A DNA stretch of 64,000 nucleotides from Diabrotica undecimpunctata (Eukaryota > Arthropoda > Insecta > Coleoptera > Chrysomelidae). Below are positions 11,131 through 20,710 of the stretch, piece after piece. Made by a program: the position numbers and the translations under genes. The stretch spans positions 21,911,644 through 21,975,643 of the forward strand of contig NC_092806.1 of NCBI RefSeq assembly GCF_040954645.1, given 5' to 3'. Each line of letters begins with the position of its first letter. The first letter of the stretch is position 1. The notes under the pieces are model-generated. The model made no database searches. It had not been told where the DNA came from and was given only the letters and a program-made list of their open reading frames with translations.

Positions 11131-12069
11131 TTTTTCTTGAGAGGCCAGTGATCAGTTTGCAAATCTCTCTGGGTCGATTGTAATATCCCTGCTGTTATTT
11201 CGATGATGAGTTTGTACTATATACGAGGGCATTTATGCTAATCAGTGATGAGTTTACGTGTATCCTAGAAGATTACTGCAAACACTAAGTATATAACCAA
11301 TCTGATTTTAGTGTATTTTTATAGTTAGTTTGTGACTTCTCCAAATATTAATAATTTTAACTGTCATTTATGTTTGCAATTATTAATTTTATACTAAATA
11401 AAATAAATGTTTCAATTATAATTACCAACCATTAATTTATATAAAAATCGCTATTTTATCTACTCTTTCCATCGTGTTTAGGGCGTCTATATTGGGTGGC
11501 AGAAGTAAAAAGCTACTCCTATTTTCTGAGCTCTTAAACCATTTAGTTTTATTTAGTTGTTTTTCAGTCAGTGTTTTTTATTAGTCTATGCTGGAATCGC
11601 TCTTCTTATTATCTACGATTTGATTTTATATTCGTTTGAACGGTTTGGCATGTGAGTTGAAGATGTTTCGGGTTCGTATCTTTCAGATCTCAGCTCCCAA
11701 CTCGTTATAGTCGATCGTTGATGGACAGACGTGTTTCAGTCAGACTGTTGTTCGATGTAATTATTTTTAAATTCTTCGATAACATATCGTTAGCATCAAT
11801 TGAGCAGGAATGTCGGTGAGCTGCCTTTCCTTTATTAGGAATTACTTATGCACTAAGCCGACCATCAGCTGTCTGTCAACGGTGAATGCCGATAATCATC
11901 ACAATGCATAGATATACAGGGTGATTAAGTGCTTTGAGGATTTCAGTTTTTTATCAGTTGGACTACTGATGATAACATCTCATACTTTAATAGATAGGTC
12001 ATTAAGTGAATTACATTGTTCTCCTTCGTGTGCTATATCTCTTGCAGAGCTTGATTTATCTATTTTAAG
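11131..12069. other. Non-coding stretch with GTGATGAGTTTAC-like motifs at its left edge
   Basis: Single copies of the motif also found near 8.8 kb lie at 11149-11260. The rest (11280-12069) is AT-rich. It may hold the worn 5' part of the piggyBac element that follows, but no TIR was found. Confidence 0.4.
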
Positions 12070-13166
12070 CTATTTAAACGTGCCACTGTGAGTCTGGCAA
12101 GATTTTCGTTTTTATTGGATTGTCTCAGGATTTGACAACGTTGAAACTAAAAAAGAAAGGGTGAAAACTGATCAATTGGCTGCTGTGTCAGAATAAATTT
12201 GATAAATTTGTTGCTAGATCATAGTCATGTTATTCTACGTGAATTTATCTAACTGTAGATGAACAGACCTGCCAAATACGGGACCAAAGTACAATGTTTA
12301 GCTGACACTAAAACTCATTATCAGGTAAATGCAGAGATTTACGCCGGAAAAGAAATAAAAGTTGCTGATGCACCAAGTCTACATTATCTAATCCGACAAA
12401 AATAGTTCTAAGGTTTATGGAATATGTTAGAGGCTTAAGCAGAAATATCTCAGGAGACAACTAGAACAGTTCTATAGAAGTTTTTGATGAACTCAAGAAA
12501 CATGACTTGACTTACGTGGTGACTTTAAGAAAAAATAAAAAACGCATACCACAAGAATTTTTGCCTAACCGAAAACGTGAAGTTCTTTCATCAGTGTTTG
12601 GTTTTACTCCTTCAACCACTCTAGTAAGCCATGTGCCAAAAAAAGTAGAGTCGGTATGTTACTTTCCAATATGCATTATAACAATTCTAGTAACGCACCA
12701 AGCAAATAACCAGAGATAATTTATTTTTATAATGAAAAAATCCAGAGTTGACGCTTATATGCAAAACGTCCGTGCAATGTCTTTATATTCGGTGTCCAGA
12801 AGAACCAACCAAATAATTCTAGACTACTGTACCAATTTGCATCCAACGGTCAAGAAATAAAACATTATTTATTTATAAAAGCACTAGAGAAGCAAATATT
12901 GGATAAACATTTGCGACCAAGAATGCCAAACAAAAAGGTGGCCTCAAAAAGCTGAACTACTGGAAGTCGCAAATCTTGTTTTTTTGCAACCTCAACCATC
13001 ACCTGAAAAAAGCAAAAGAAAAAGATGTGCTATATGCTACCACCAACAAGGACAGGAAAACTGCTATCCAGTGTGAAAGCTGTAAATTGTCTTTTTGCAA
13101 TTAATTTTGCAAAAAACTGTGTCCCAATTGTTTTGAAAATTAATTGTGTCTTTTAATTTAAGCTAT

Positions 13167-14188
13167 CTTCTTCTTAAAGTTCCATCTCCTATCGGAGGTT
13201 GGATATCATAACGGCTATGGTCACTTTGTTGGCTGCTGCTCTGAAAAGTTGTAGTGAACTACAGTTAAACCATTCTCTAAGGTTCTTCAGCCAGGAGATG
13301 CGTCTTCTTCCTATGCTTCTTCTTCCTTGGATCCTTCCTTGCATAATAATTCTCAGCAGCTCATATTTTTCTCCTCTGGTTATGTGACCCAAATATTCTA
13401 GTTTTCTTCTGTTTATGCTGTTCATAATTTCTAACTCCTTATTTAGACGTCGTAGTACCTCAGCATTGGTAATCCTTTGAACCCACTGAATTTTTAATAT
13501 TCTTCTGTAACACCACATATCGAACGCTTCTATTTTTCTTATGTGTTGTTTCTTCAATGTCCAAGCTTCCATTCCGTATAGTAAGATAGAAAATATGTAA
13601 CATCTTAGAGCCCTCAATCTGAGATGCAACTGAAGGTCTCTGTTGGTAAGCATTGTCTTCATTTTCACAAATGCTTGCCTTGCAGTTTCAATTCGGACTT
13701 TGATTTCTCTGCTTTGGTCATCTTTGTCATCAACCCAGGTTCCCAGATATTTATATGTCTCTACTTTTTCTATTTGGGTTTGCTCTATCATTAATCTTTC
13801 ATTTCCATGTTGCGTTTTTGATACAATCATAAATTTAGTTTTTCTCTTATTTATTTTTAGTCCGTATCTAATGCAATAATCGTTAATTCTATTTACCAAT
13901 TCTTGTAGCGATTCCAGGGTGTCTGCCATTATAACGGTGTCATCAGCGAATCTTATGTTATTTACTATTCTTCCGTTTACAGAGATTCCATCACCCAGAT
14001 CCGCTATCGCTTCCTGGAATATGGCTTCACTGTACACGTTAAACAGTAATGGTGACAGAACACAGCCCTGTCTTACTCCTCTCTTTATATCTATATTTTC
14101 GGACTTTTGTTCTTCTATCTTTATATTGGCCTTTTGATTCCAATACAGATTGATAATGATTCGTAAGTCTCGTCTGTCTATATCTTTG
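13167..14188 (-). mobile_element. Young 5'-truncated RTE-like insertion with 9-bp TSD
   Basis: The flanking repeat TTAAGCTAT is at 13158-13166 and 14189-14197. The short TTC tail lies at the left (13167-13174) and the truncation point at the right, inside the RT domain. It sits in the 3' non-coding part of the piggyBac element. Its single uninterrupted reading frame makes it one of the youngest insertions in the window. Confidence 0.9.
13189..14187 (-). CDS. Reverse transcriptase C-terminal half (5'-truncated RTE-like ORF)
   Basis: The frame stays open from the truncation point, with the first in-frame ATG at 14037. It gives about 333 codons with no stop. It begins in the RT palm (KRGVRQGCVLSPLLFNVYSE) and contains the catalytic box IRFADDTVIMAD, then LKINKRKTKFMIVSK and ETYKYLGTWVDD (thumb). 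The C-terminal region has LLYGMEAWTLKKQHIRKIEA, RRILKIQWVQRITNAEV and GRRRISWLKNLREWF. FADD is intact, but the fingers and the endonuclease are missing, so no complete enzyme can be made. Any ATG start is incidental. Close relatives in the window are at 9480-9842, 18345-19135, 22751-22995 and 39120-40260. Confidence 0.9.
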   Translation of the reverse strand, partial: KDIDRRDLRIIINLYWNQKANIKIEEQKSENIDIKRGVRQGCVLSPLLFNVYSEAIFQEAIADLGDGISVNGRIVNNIRFADDTVIMADTLESLQELVNRINDYCIRYGLKINKRKTKFMIVSKTQHGNERLMIEQTQIEKVETYKYLGTWVDDKDDQSREIKVRIETARQAFVKMKTMLTNRDLQLHLRLRALRCYIFSILLYGMEAWTLKKQHIRKIEAFDMWCYRRILKIQWVQRITNAEVLRRLNKELEIMNSINRRKLEYLGHITRGEKYELLRIIMQGRIQGRRSIGRRRISWLKNLREWFNCSSLQLFRAAANKVTIAVMISNLR

Positions 14189-14324
14189 TTAAGCTATGTC
14201 GAATAACAATTTGCGTTTTTGAATAAAAATTTGATTTTTTATTGTTTTATTACGATTTTTTTAAGGTGGGTCCTGAGGACCCATAAGTAGTAGCTATATA
14301 ATAGAAATGTGGCGGTAGTAGCAA

Positions 14325-14715
14325 GGTTTAAGATATTACTCGGAGACCTGAATGCTAACATCGGAAGAAAGACAATATATCTATCCTTCATTGGTAAGCA
14401 TAGTCTCTATTATTGGGAAGACTCAGAAGAATATTAGGAAAAATCCTTCTGGATGGAGAGAGATGTGAGAACTTAAGAAAGTATGTAATGTAGAAGACAT
14501 AAATACATGGGTAACAAAACTGAAATAGGATTGGATCGAAAACATCAGCAGAATATATATAATAGTAAGAACAGCATGGGACAAATCACCAAATGGTTGA
14601 AGAAGTGTTGGAAGACTAATGAAGTGACGGTATGAGGATTGATTCAATGCAAGATACTAATAACCAAGAAAAAGTCCTTAGGTGCTTATATATAAAAAGA
14701 AAGAAGAAGACATAA
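14325..14715 (+). mobile_element. RTE-like fragment, internally deleted
   Basis: The piece starts with an endonuclease box (KILLGDLNANIGRKTIYLSF). It jumps near 14400 to the C-terminal tail, seen as NVEDINTWVTKLK, then RTAWDKSPNGRRSVGRL. It ends with a run rich in GAAGAAG. The central RT is deleted. In this copy the GD-NA of the endonuclease is intact. Confidence 0.65.
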
Positions 14716-15344
14716 TACTTGTTTTAGGTTTTGATTCATTTATAAAATGGTAATTTTAAGAGGTATATCCGTTAACTAATTTCTATATCTGTAATATATT
14801 AGATTTTTCTGCTAAGGGTAAAATACATTAAAACGATTCCCCTATTAGTGAAATTATATATCGGACCACAATGTTCGTGTACAATCCTTGACACCAGAAT
14901 CAAATATGTCAAAGACAGATCCACTGAATTCAATTTAATCACACCACAGCGACATTTCTTCTTTAGTTGTGATGAAAATAGCACCGCGGGGGGTCTTCTT
15001 TGTGTGCGGCTCAATCCGAAGGACTATAATGTCGGCAAATTGAAGGGCTACAGGCCAGGAGTGAAATCTATTTACAATTGCAGACGTGACAAATGACAAC
15101 TAACAAAAAAATGAGCGGTTGGTATAAGGGATGATTTACACAATAAATTTTATCTCTGTAAAATTTACAACCAGGTTATAAAAGTAATAAACAGATAATA
15201 TTGAAAGAGATATTCAGGAACATTGTTTGCAAAGAAAACATATTTACATTTTATATATTTAAGGGAAATACAAGTACAGTGCAATGAGTACATATTTTAA
15301 AGCCAATATTTACATGTTTCTTATTATTGCAATTAAAACGACTT
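14716..15344. other. Stretch without a recognised gene
   Basis: An 82-codon frame at 14848-15096 has balanced composition but no recognised domain. It is listed among the rejected observations. Confidence 0.4.
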
Positions 15345-15985
15345 TCGACAACGCCTTGGAGTGGGGAATTGAGACTATTGAGGAATTATGTTATCAACAA
15401 GAAAATTTAGACACCAGAGATGCTGCACCTAATCTTATACTCACTGTGTATAATTTCACCTTTCTTTGTTATCTTTTTTTTGGAATGATGTACTCAAAAA
15501 AATAAATTTTTGTCAGATTGAATTGCAAAGTAAAGGCATAACCGTTGAACAATCAGGGACCAAAATAGAGGCATTTCGTCTTTATATTAAACAAAAGCGT
15601 GGTCATATTATAGATGAAGCAATCGATTTTGCCACGAAAAAGTGTGAGGACTACGACATTCCCACCGAAAGACAAAGTCGACGTTAAAAACGAATGGATG
15701 GTGAGTTAGCTACCGATACAGGACTCACTTCGAGCCAAACTTCAAAAGGATATGTTGGGATGTTTTGACCGATTTAATGTTGAACTCGACACCAGATCAA
15801 AGTCCATTCATGATGTGACTTCATTGTTCGAGGTTTTGCATACAAACACTGTGCTTTTGTGGTCAGAGATTCAGAGGTATCAGAAGCAGACCTCCTGTTA
15901 GAAATAACAAGGCTCAGAAGATATTTACAAGCGGCCAATATTGCTGCCTCTAGGTGGTTAGCTGTAGACTTTTTAAAATTCACAA
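15345..15985 (+). pseudogene. hAT-like transposase fragment of the ZMYM1-like type
   Basis: Plus-strand pieces in two frames read ALEWGIETIEELCYQQEN, DTRDAAPNLI, NFTFLCYLFFWNDVLKKINF, QIELQSKGITVEQS and RGHIIDEAIDFATKKCEDYD. After a stop at 15687 come DGELATDTGL, SEADLLLEITRLRRYLQAAN and SRWLAVDFLKF. The arrangement (DAETRDAA, LQ.KGI, E.C..L.IP.E, E..RLRRHL) is that of hAT-derived ZMYM1-like or DUF4371-type transposases, in the region between the RNase H core and the dimerisation domain. The fragment lacks the N-terminus and at least three frames are needed. Confidence 0.6.
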
Positions 15986-16180
15986 TTTATAATTTAAAAA
16001 TAATTTAATTCATTCACATAATGTAAAACAAAAAATAAATAAACTGTTATATACTATTTACTGCAATTTCATTAACTATATTTCTTAATTTTTTTATTAT
16101 TCAAAACATAGGTACGTTTATCGAATTCTCGTTGATTTTAACAATCTTTATTTTTAGGATAATAAGGATTTTTTAATAAG
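15986..16180. other. AT-rich gap
   Basis: Nothing recognised. Confidence 0.4.
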
Positions 16181-17880
16181 GCTAAAATAGACATACTAGG
16201 AATCACAGAGACCAAAAGAAAAGGTAACAGCACACAGTTTCTGGAAAATAGCCATTTTTTAATACTCTGACTATTCTGACTCAAAAAGACTATAATAATG
16301 AAATAGACAACACTGAAGAAAACCCATATGAGAACCCAAACCAAAACGAAATAACAATAGAAGAAATAAGAGAAATAATAATCAGGCTCAAAAGAGGAAA
16401 GGCAGCTGGCTATGATAAGATAACTGCGGAAATGCTAAAAAATATGAGAGAAAATGGAAATGAAATGCTTAGAAAAGTTTGCAATAAAGCATGGAATGAG
16501 AACAAGATCCCAAAAGACTGGGAAGTGGGCGTTATTCTACCCATTTTCAAAAAAGGTGACAGACGAGAATGCATCAACTACAGAGGTATAACTCTCCTGA
16601 GTATCCCTTCCAAAGTTTACGAACGAGTACTGGAGAAAAGACTACTACAAGAAGTAAACCATAAGCTGGAGCAGTCACAGAGCGGTTTCAGAAAGGGAAG
16701 AAGCATCCATGACCATGTTTTTACACTCAAGCATCTAATACAAAATGCACGAAATACAAGCTCGGAACTATACCAAGCCTTCATAGACCTCGAAAAAGCA
16801 TTTGATAGAACCCCGCGAACCGAAATAGACAAAAGCCTAAGAAACAGAGAAGTAGACAGCAAACTCAGAAAAGCTATTATGAGCCTATACAAGAACACAA
16901 GAAACAGAGTAAGAACAGATAATATAGAATCAGAAGAGTTTAGAGTCAATGATGGCTTAAGACAAGGAGGTGTACTAGGTCCCATCCTGTTCAATATTGT
17001 ACTAGATGATGTAATGAAGGAAACTAGAGAAGAAACATCGAAAATATTTGTTGGACATAGAAACCTGGAAATGATACAGATAGCGCAGTGCGCATTTGCA
17101 GATGACCTCGTCGTATTTGGAAGAAACGAGGACGCACTTAAGAGAAACCTCCAGATATGGAGAGATAAACTCGAAAAACATAACCTGAGAATTAATGAAA
17201 GTAAAACCAAGGTCATGGTATGGGGGAAAACAGACCAACATACAAACATTAAAATCAATAACTATACTTTAGAACAAGTCGAAACCTTTAAATGCCTGGG
17301 AGTGCAACAAGAGAGTAGGGGTACACAAGAAGCAGAGATAAACAATCGAATAGCAAACGCTTCCCGGATATACCACGCAATTAAGAGCACATTCCTATCG
17401 AAAAAAGAAGTATCCCAAAAAGCAAAGATAGCTATCTACAACACAGTTTTTGTACCTATCTTAACATTTGGATGTGAAAGCTGGACGCTCACCACCAGAC
17501 TAAAAAATAAACTGCAAAGTATTTCAATGAAGTATCTAAGAAGAGTACTAGGGGTGACCAGAATGGACAGGATACGGAACGATGAAATAAGAGAACGCCT
17601 TAAAGTCCAATCAATAGAGAAGAAAATCGAAGAAGCCCAACTGAGATGGTACGGCCACATGGTAAGGATGGATAAAAAAAGCCAAGTGAAACAAGTGTGG
17701 GAAGCGAGAAGAACCTTGAAAAGATCGAGGGGCAGACCCATGAAGACCTGTGACGATGAAATTGCCGCCATCCTAGACAGGAGAGGAGTCACCAAGGAGC
17801 AAGCGAAGAAATTGGCAAGCAACAAGAAGAATTGGAGGAAGTTTGTATATGAAACCTAAAAAGAGACTTTACACCCAACA
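16181..17880 (+). mobile_element. RTE-like non-LTR element with internal deletion and long RT ORF
   Basis: At 16181-16268 a short endonuclease piece reads AKIDILGITETKRKG, STQFLENSHFLIL. Directly after it, in another frame, the linker NEIDNTEENPYENPNQNEIT leads into the RT. About 1 kb of endonuclease and linker is therefore deleted. The RT reading frame runs without a stop to 17859. No TSD could be assigned. Confidence 0.85.
16432..17859 (+). CDS. Reverse transcriptase ORF, near-complete RT domain
   Basis: The 475-codon frame starts at ATG 16432, but the in-frame coding sense extends upstream to about 16297 (RLKRGKAAGYDKITAEML), so this ATG is not the ancestral start. RT blocks appear in order: WEVGVILPIFKKGDRRECIN, YRGITLLSIPSKVYERVL, SGFRKGRSIHDHVFTLKHL, YQAFIDLEKAFDR, GLRQGGVLGPILFNIVLDDV. 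The catalytic AFADDLVVFGR lies at residues about 221-230, followed by LRINESKTKVMVWGK and ETFKCLGV. The C-terminal region has FGCESWTLTTRL, RRVLGVTRMDRIRN and AQLRWYGHMVRMD, and ends KSRGRPMKT-type. FADD is intact. The product, if made, would lack the endonuclease, so it could not start target-primed reverse transcription alone. Confidence 0.93.
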   Translation: MLKNMRENGNEMLRKVCNKAWNENKIPKDWEVGVILPIFKKGDRRECINYRGITLLSIPSKVYERVLEKRLLQEVNHKLEQSQSGFRKGRSIHDHVFTLKHLIQNARNTSSELYQAFIDLEKAFDRTPRTEIDKSLRNREVDSKLRKAIMSLYKNTRNRVRTDNIESEEFRVNDGLRQGGVLGPILFNIVLDDVMKETREETSKIFVGHRNLEMIQIAQCAFADDLVVFGRNEDALKRNLQIWRDKLEKHNLRINESKTKVMVWGKTDQHTNIKINNYTLEQVETFKCLGVQQESRGTQEAEINNRIANASRIYHAIKSTFLSKKEVSQKAKIAIYNTVFVPILTFGCESWTLTTRLKNKLQSISMKYLRRVLGVTRMDRIRNDEIRERLKVQSIEKKIEEAQLRWYGHMVRMDKKSQVKQVWEARRTLKRSRGRPMKTCDDEIAAILDRRGVTKEQAKKLASNKKNWRKFVYET

Positions 17881-17907
17881 CCTTAGGGTAGAAGGGTTAT
17901 TGATTAT

Positions 17908-18025
17908 AGAATGACGGTATTCAGAGCAGTGGCTATACCGTTCTGAAGAGACTTAAGGAGGTCGAAATACGTATCAACGGTTGTTGCTGCACTTTATCAA
18001 AACAAAAATCTAATACCGTCATTCT
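17908..18025. repeat. 118-bp segment bounded by a perfect 14-bp inverted repeat
   Basis: AGAATGACGGTATT at 17908-17921 faces AATACCGTCATTCT at 18012-18025. It lies directly after the 3' end of the RT element. It may be a tiny non-autonomous element or part of the 3' UTR. Confidence 0.7.
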
Positions 18026-18233
18026 GTTTTGTTATTTACTTCGTTGGAAGTACGAGAAACTGAATTCACTACGAATTTTGACTAGGATGAACGGCTTGTG
18101 GAATGCAATTTTAGATTCCCTTGCCGAGTAATTCATCCAGCTGTTTGTTTCGCAAATTTTAGGAAACACAGTGGTTAAGATTTGAATTCGGTTTCGCTAA
18201 GTAGAAATCGTTTGATTTCTCTTTTTGTTATTG

Positions 18234-18235
<2 letters not shown>

Positions 18236-18301
<66 letters not shown>
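18236..18301. repeat. (TA)n microsatellite
   Basis: About 66 bp of uninterrupted TA repeats. The 78-codon minus-strand frame across it is an artefact. Confidence 0.97.
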
Positions 18302-18303
<2 letters not shown>

Positions 18304-18344
18304 GGATATTGGGTGACTCTATCGATTACCACCAGGGGTGTCAC

Positions 18345-19135
18345 CCATGAAAGACACTGCATACATACTAGACATTTTGTTTGAGAATAGTAACGTAAAT
18401 GCCTATGATGAAAACATAAAATTAATTGGACCACCAATATTAAAGTCGAAAGTAGAAGATGCAATCTGTAGTTTAAAAAGCCATAAGGTGATTGGAAGAG
18501 ATGGTATAAAATGCTGGAATCATTAAACGTTTACGCAAACTGTTTAATAATATATACAACACAAGGCAAATACCAACAGATTGGCTCAAATCAACCTTCG
18601 TGGCAATACCAAAGAAACACAATGCGAGTCGCTACGAAGAACATCTTTTAATTAGCGTAATGAATCTATTCCTAATTATAGTAAATGCGAAGAAAGAACT
18701 GGGGACACTCAATTTGGTTTAAAAATCGGCTTGGGGAAAAAAAGAGATACTGTTTTGCATAAAGCTTTTGGTGCGGAAATGCTAAGACCAAAGAAAATAT
18801 GTTTTCATTTTCTTCATTGATTACCAAAAGGCCTTTGACCGTTAGACATGAACTATTGATACAGACGTTAAACAATTTGTTGATTCATTCTTATGTCAAT
18901 ATCCCAATTTTTTTAAAAGAAATGTTAAAGACATGAGAATGATTTAACAACTATATTCGAATCAAAAAGCCGAACTAAGGATCTATACCCAGAAAAATAG
19001 AGATAAAAGGCATAAGACAGGGTTCTCTCTTCCCCACTGTTTAACATTTATTATGAAAAATCTTGCACGACAGAAAGAAAAAGGTCTCAAAAATAATGAT
19101 CTTATGATTAATAATCTAAAATATTCTGTCGATAC
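18345..19135 (+). mobile_element. RTE-like RT fragment, both ends truncated
   Basis: The reading follows the RT N-terminal half across frames: YILDILFENSNVNAYDENIK, LIGPPILKSKVEDAICSLKS, HKVIGRDGIKCWNH, TDWLKSTFVAIPKKHNAS, CEERTGDTQFGLKIGLG and VLSSPLFNIYYEK. The end, INNLKYSVD, stands where INNIRYADD is expected, so the catalytic aspartates are not preserved. Stops and indels are frequent, making this an old copy of the family seen at 13167-14188. Confidence 0.75.
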
Positions 19136-19239
19136 GCCCATGGTCTATGGGACAGAAATGAAAGTCGTTTACTTTTAAGATATTTTTCTATTAAATAAAA
19201 TTTGTTTATTATTTATTGGTTGGACATATCTTATCACAA

Positions 19240-19600
19240 CTTATTATATCATCATCATCAGTAGCTCGACAACCCTTTCTGGGTCCTGGCTTGTTCTAGG
19301 ATTTTCCGTCATTCTGTTCTGTTATTTGCTTTGTTTTTCCAGTTGGTAATCTTAAGTTGGTGTTTTCAGATCTTGTTCCACTTGTTCCATGTATCTAAGT
19401 TTGGGTCTTCCCTTTGACCTTCTCCCTACTGGCGTTTGCCTCATTATATGTTTTGGTGTTTCAGTCTCAAACATCCGTTCAACATGGCGCTTCCAGCGCA
19501 GACGTCCGATCCTTATGGATGTTATGACCTCGGGTTCATTGTACTCGTATGCTGTGTATAGTTCAAAATTATATCTTATAACTTACTATATCGGTTTCTG
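19240..19600 (-). mobile_element. Non-LTR 3' end with ATC-repeat tail
   Basis: The minus strand carries EPEVITSIRIGRLRWKRHVE, RMFETETPKHIMRQTP, GRRSKGRPKLRYMEQVEQDL and a final KPGP-KGCRAT before the tail. The ATC repeats at 19251-19262 mark the 3' end. Only the last ~110 codons survive. A similar tail occurs at 27655. Confidence 0.75.
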
Positions 19601-19779
19601 TTTTTATTGATCTTAAGAAAAGGTAAATTTTTGACGTTTATCAATTCAACTTAAAAGTATATTCAGTACAATTTTTGTTGCAACTGTAGTTAGAATTTAT
19701 TATTATTGTGATGTTAAATAAGTTAATATGCAAAGAAATCATCTTGATCGTAAAACACAGCGTCTATTGTTATGATTCA

Positions 19780-20710
19780 GGGTGGTATGAACATCCTCTA
19801 CGTGGCAGATGCTGTGTATTCTACCAAAAGTACTGTAGGACCGTTATGGCAGCGTTTTCAAGCAACTGGTGATGTAAGTGAAAGAGACACTGGTTTACAA
19901 GATTAACTGAACCGATACATGACAATTTTATTCGCCTTCAGGTATTAAGGAAGCCCAATGTTACTGCTATCCACCTAAGAAATGAGCTTCAAATCGTTCA
20001 TGGCATTATTGTCTCTGCTAAAACTGTCAGGAATAGGTTGCATAAGGGTAGTCTTCACGCTAGACGTTCCATTAGAGTTCCAGTATTATCCCGTGGGAAT
20101 CGCACAACGAGATTAGAATGGACCGAAGAACATCAAATTTTATAAAAACGAGAATGGGCAAACATTCTTTTCACCGATGAATTCATGTTTGATGATCGAG
20201 TGTGTGGCGAACACCTGGAAATGCATCTCGCTTGCAAACCGTTCAAGGCGTTTACAGATATCAAGAAGGAACTTTTTATGGTTTGGGATAGTTTTAATAT
20301 GTTCTCGAACTGATTTTTAACAGCAAATAAATATCGAGATCATATTCTTAAACCTATTGTTCGTCCATATGCTGCACAATTCGAAGAAAATTTTGAGCTC
20401 ATGCACGACAATGCACGTCCGCATAATCGGGAGAAATTTTTTAGAGCAGAACAATATTCAGGTATTACCTTAGCCTGCTCAATCCATTAACTTGAATCCC
20501 ATCGAGCACGTTTGGAATATGCTAAGAAGGCATGTACAATACCAAGGATTGGTGCCGTAGACAAGGGAAGAGCTACTAAACTGTGTATAAGAGCAATGAC
20601 AAGAAATGGAGCAAGACGATGTTGACAATTTGATAAGTATGCCAAATCGATGTCGAGCTGTTTATTTATTTTTAACACCTTTATGAAAACTGACTTTCGC
20701 GGCAAAATTT
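19780..20710 (+). pseudogene. Tc1-like transposase remnant
   Basis: Translation across frames gives VLRKPNVTAIHLRNELQIVH, SAKTVRNRLHKGSLHARR, EWANILFTDEFMF with the first catalytic Asp, KELFMVWDSFNMF, NKYRDHILKPIVRPYAAQFE, FELMHDNARPHNR with the second Asp, and a damaged SP-LNPIEHVW segment near 20490-20520 with the third acidic residue. The HTH region precedes as RFQATGDVSERDTG. In-frame stops and a rearranged junction near 20460 make it inactive. No terminal repeats were recognised. Confidence 0.82.

Larger units (their letters stand above)
12070..14282 (+). mobile_element. piggyBac-family element remnant, split by an RTE-like insertion
   Basis: Ordered transposase pieces are visible across frames: SLARFSFLLDCLR, FDNVETKKERVKTDQLAAVS, RPAKYGTKVQCLADTKTHY, QVNAEIYAGKEI, VEVFDELKKHDLTYVVTLR, NKKRIPQEFLPNRKREVLSS and FGFTPSTTLVSHVPKK. 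A C-terminal cysteine-rich region follows (RCAICYHQQGQE..C). The right end GGTGGGTCCTGAGGACCC closes at 14282 and is followed by ATAA, one change from the TTAA target that the family duplicates. Between the coding remnant and this end sits the RTE-like insertion at 13167-14188. The left TIR was not found. Stops and frameshifts make the transposase inactive. Confidence 0.8.

Noticed and set aside
14848..15096. 82-codon plus-strand frame with balanced composition
   Set aside because: No domain, no convincing splice sites on both sides, and it sits between TE fragments. It was not strong enough to call a gene.
16617..17258. 213-codon minus-strand frame
   Set aside because: It lies antisense within the clear RT ORF at 16432-17859 and has a low-complexity Leu/Ser-rich product. 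It is a shadow.
18228..18464. 78-codon minus-strand frame ending in Ile-Tyr repeats
   Set aside because: It reads through the (TA)n microsatellite and the antisense of an RT fragment.
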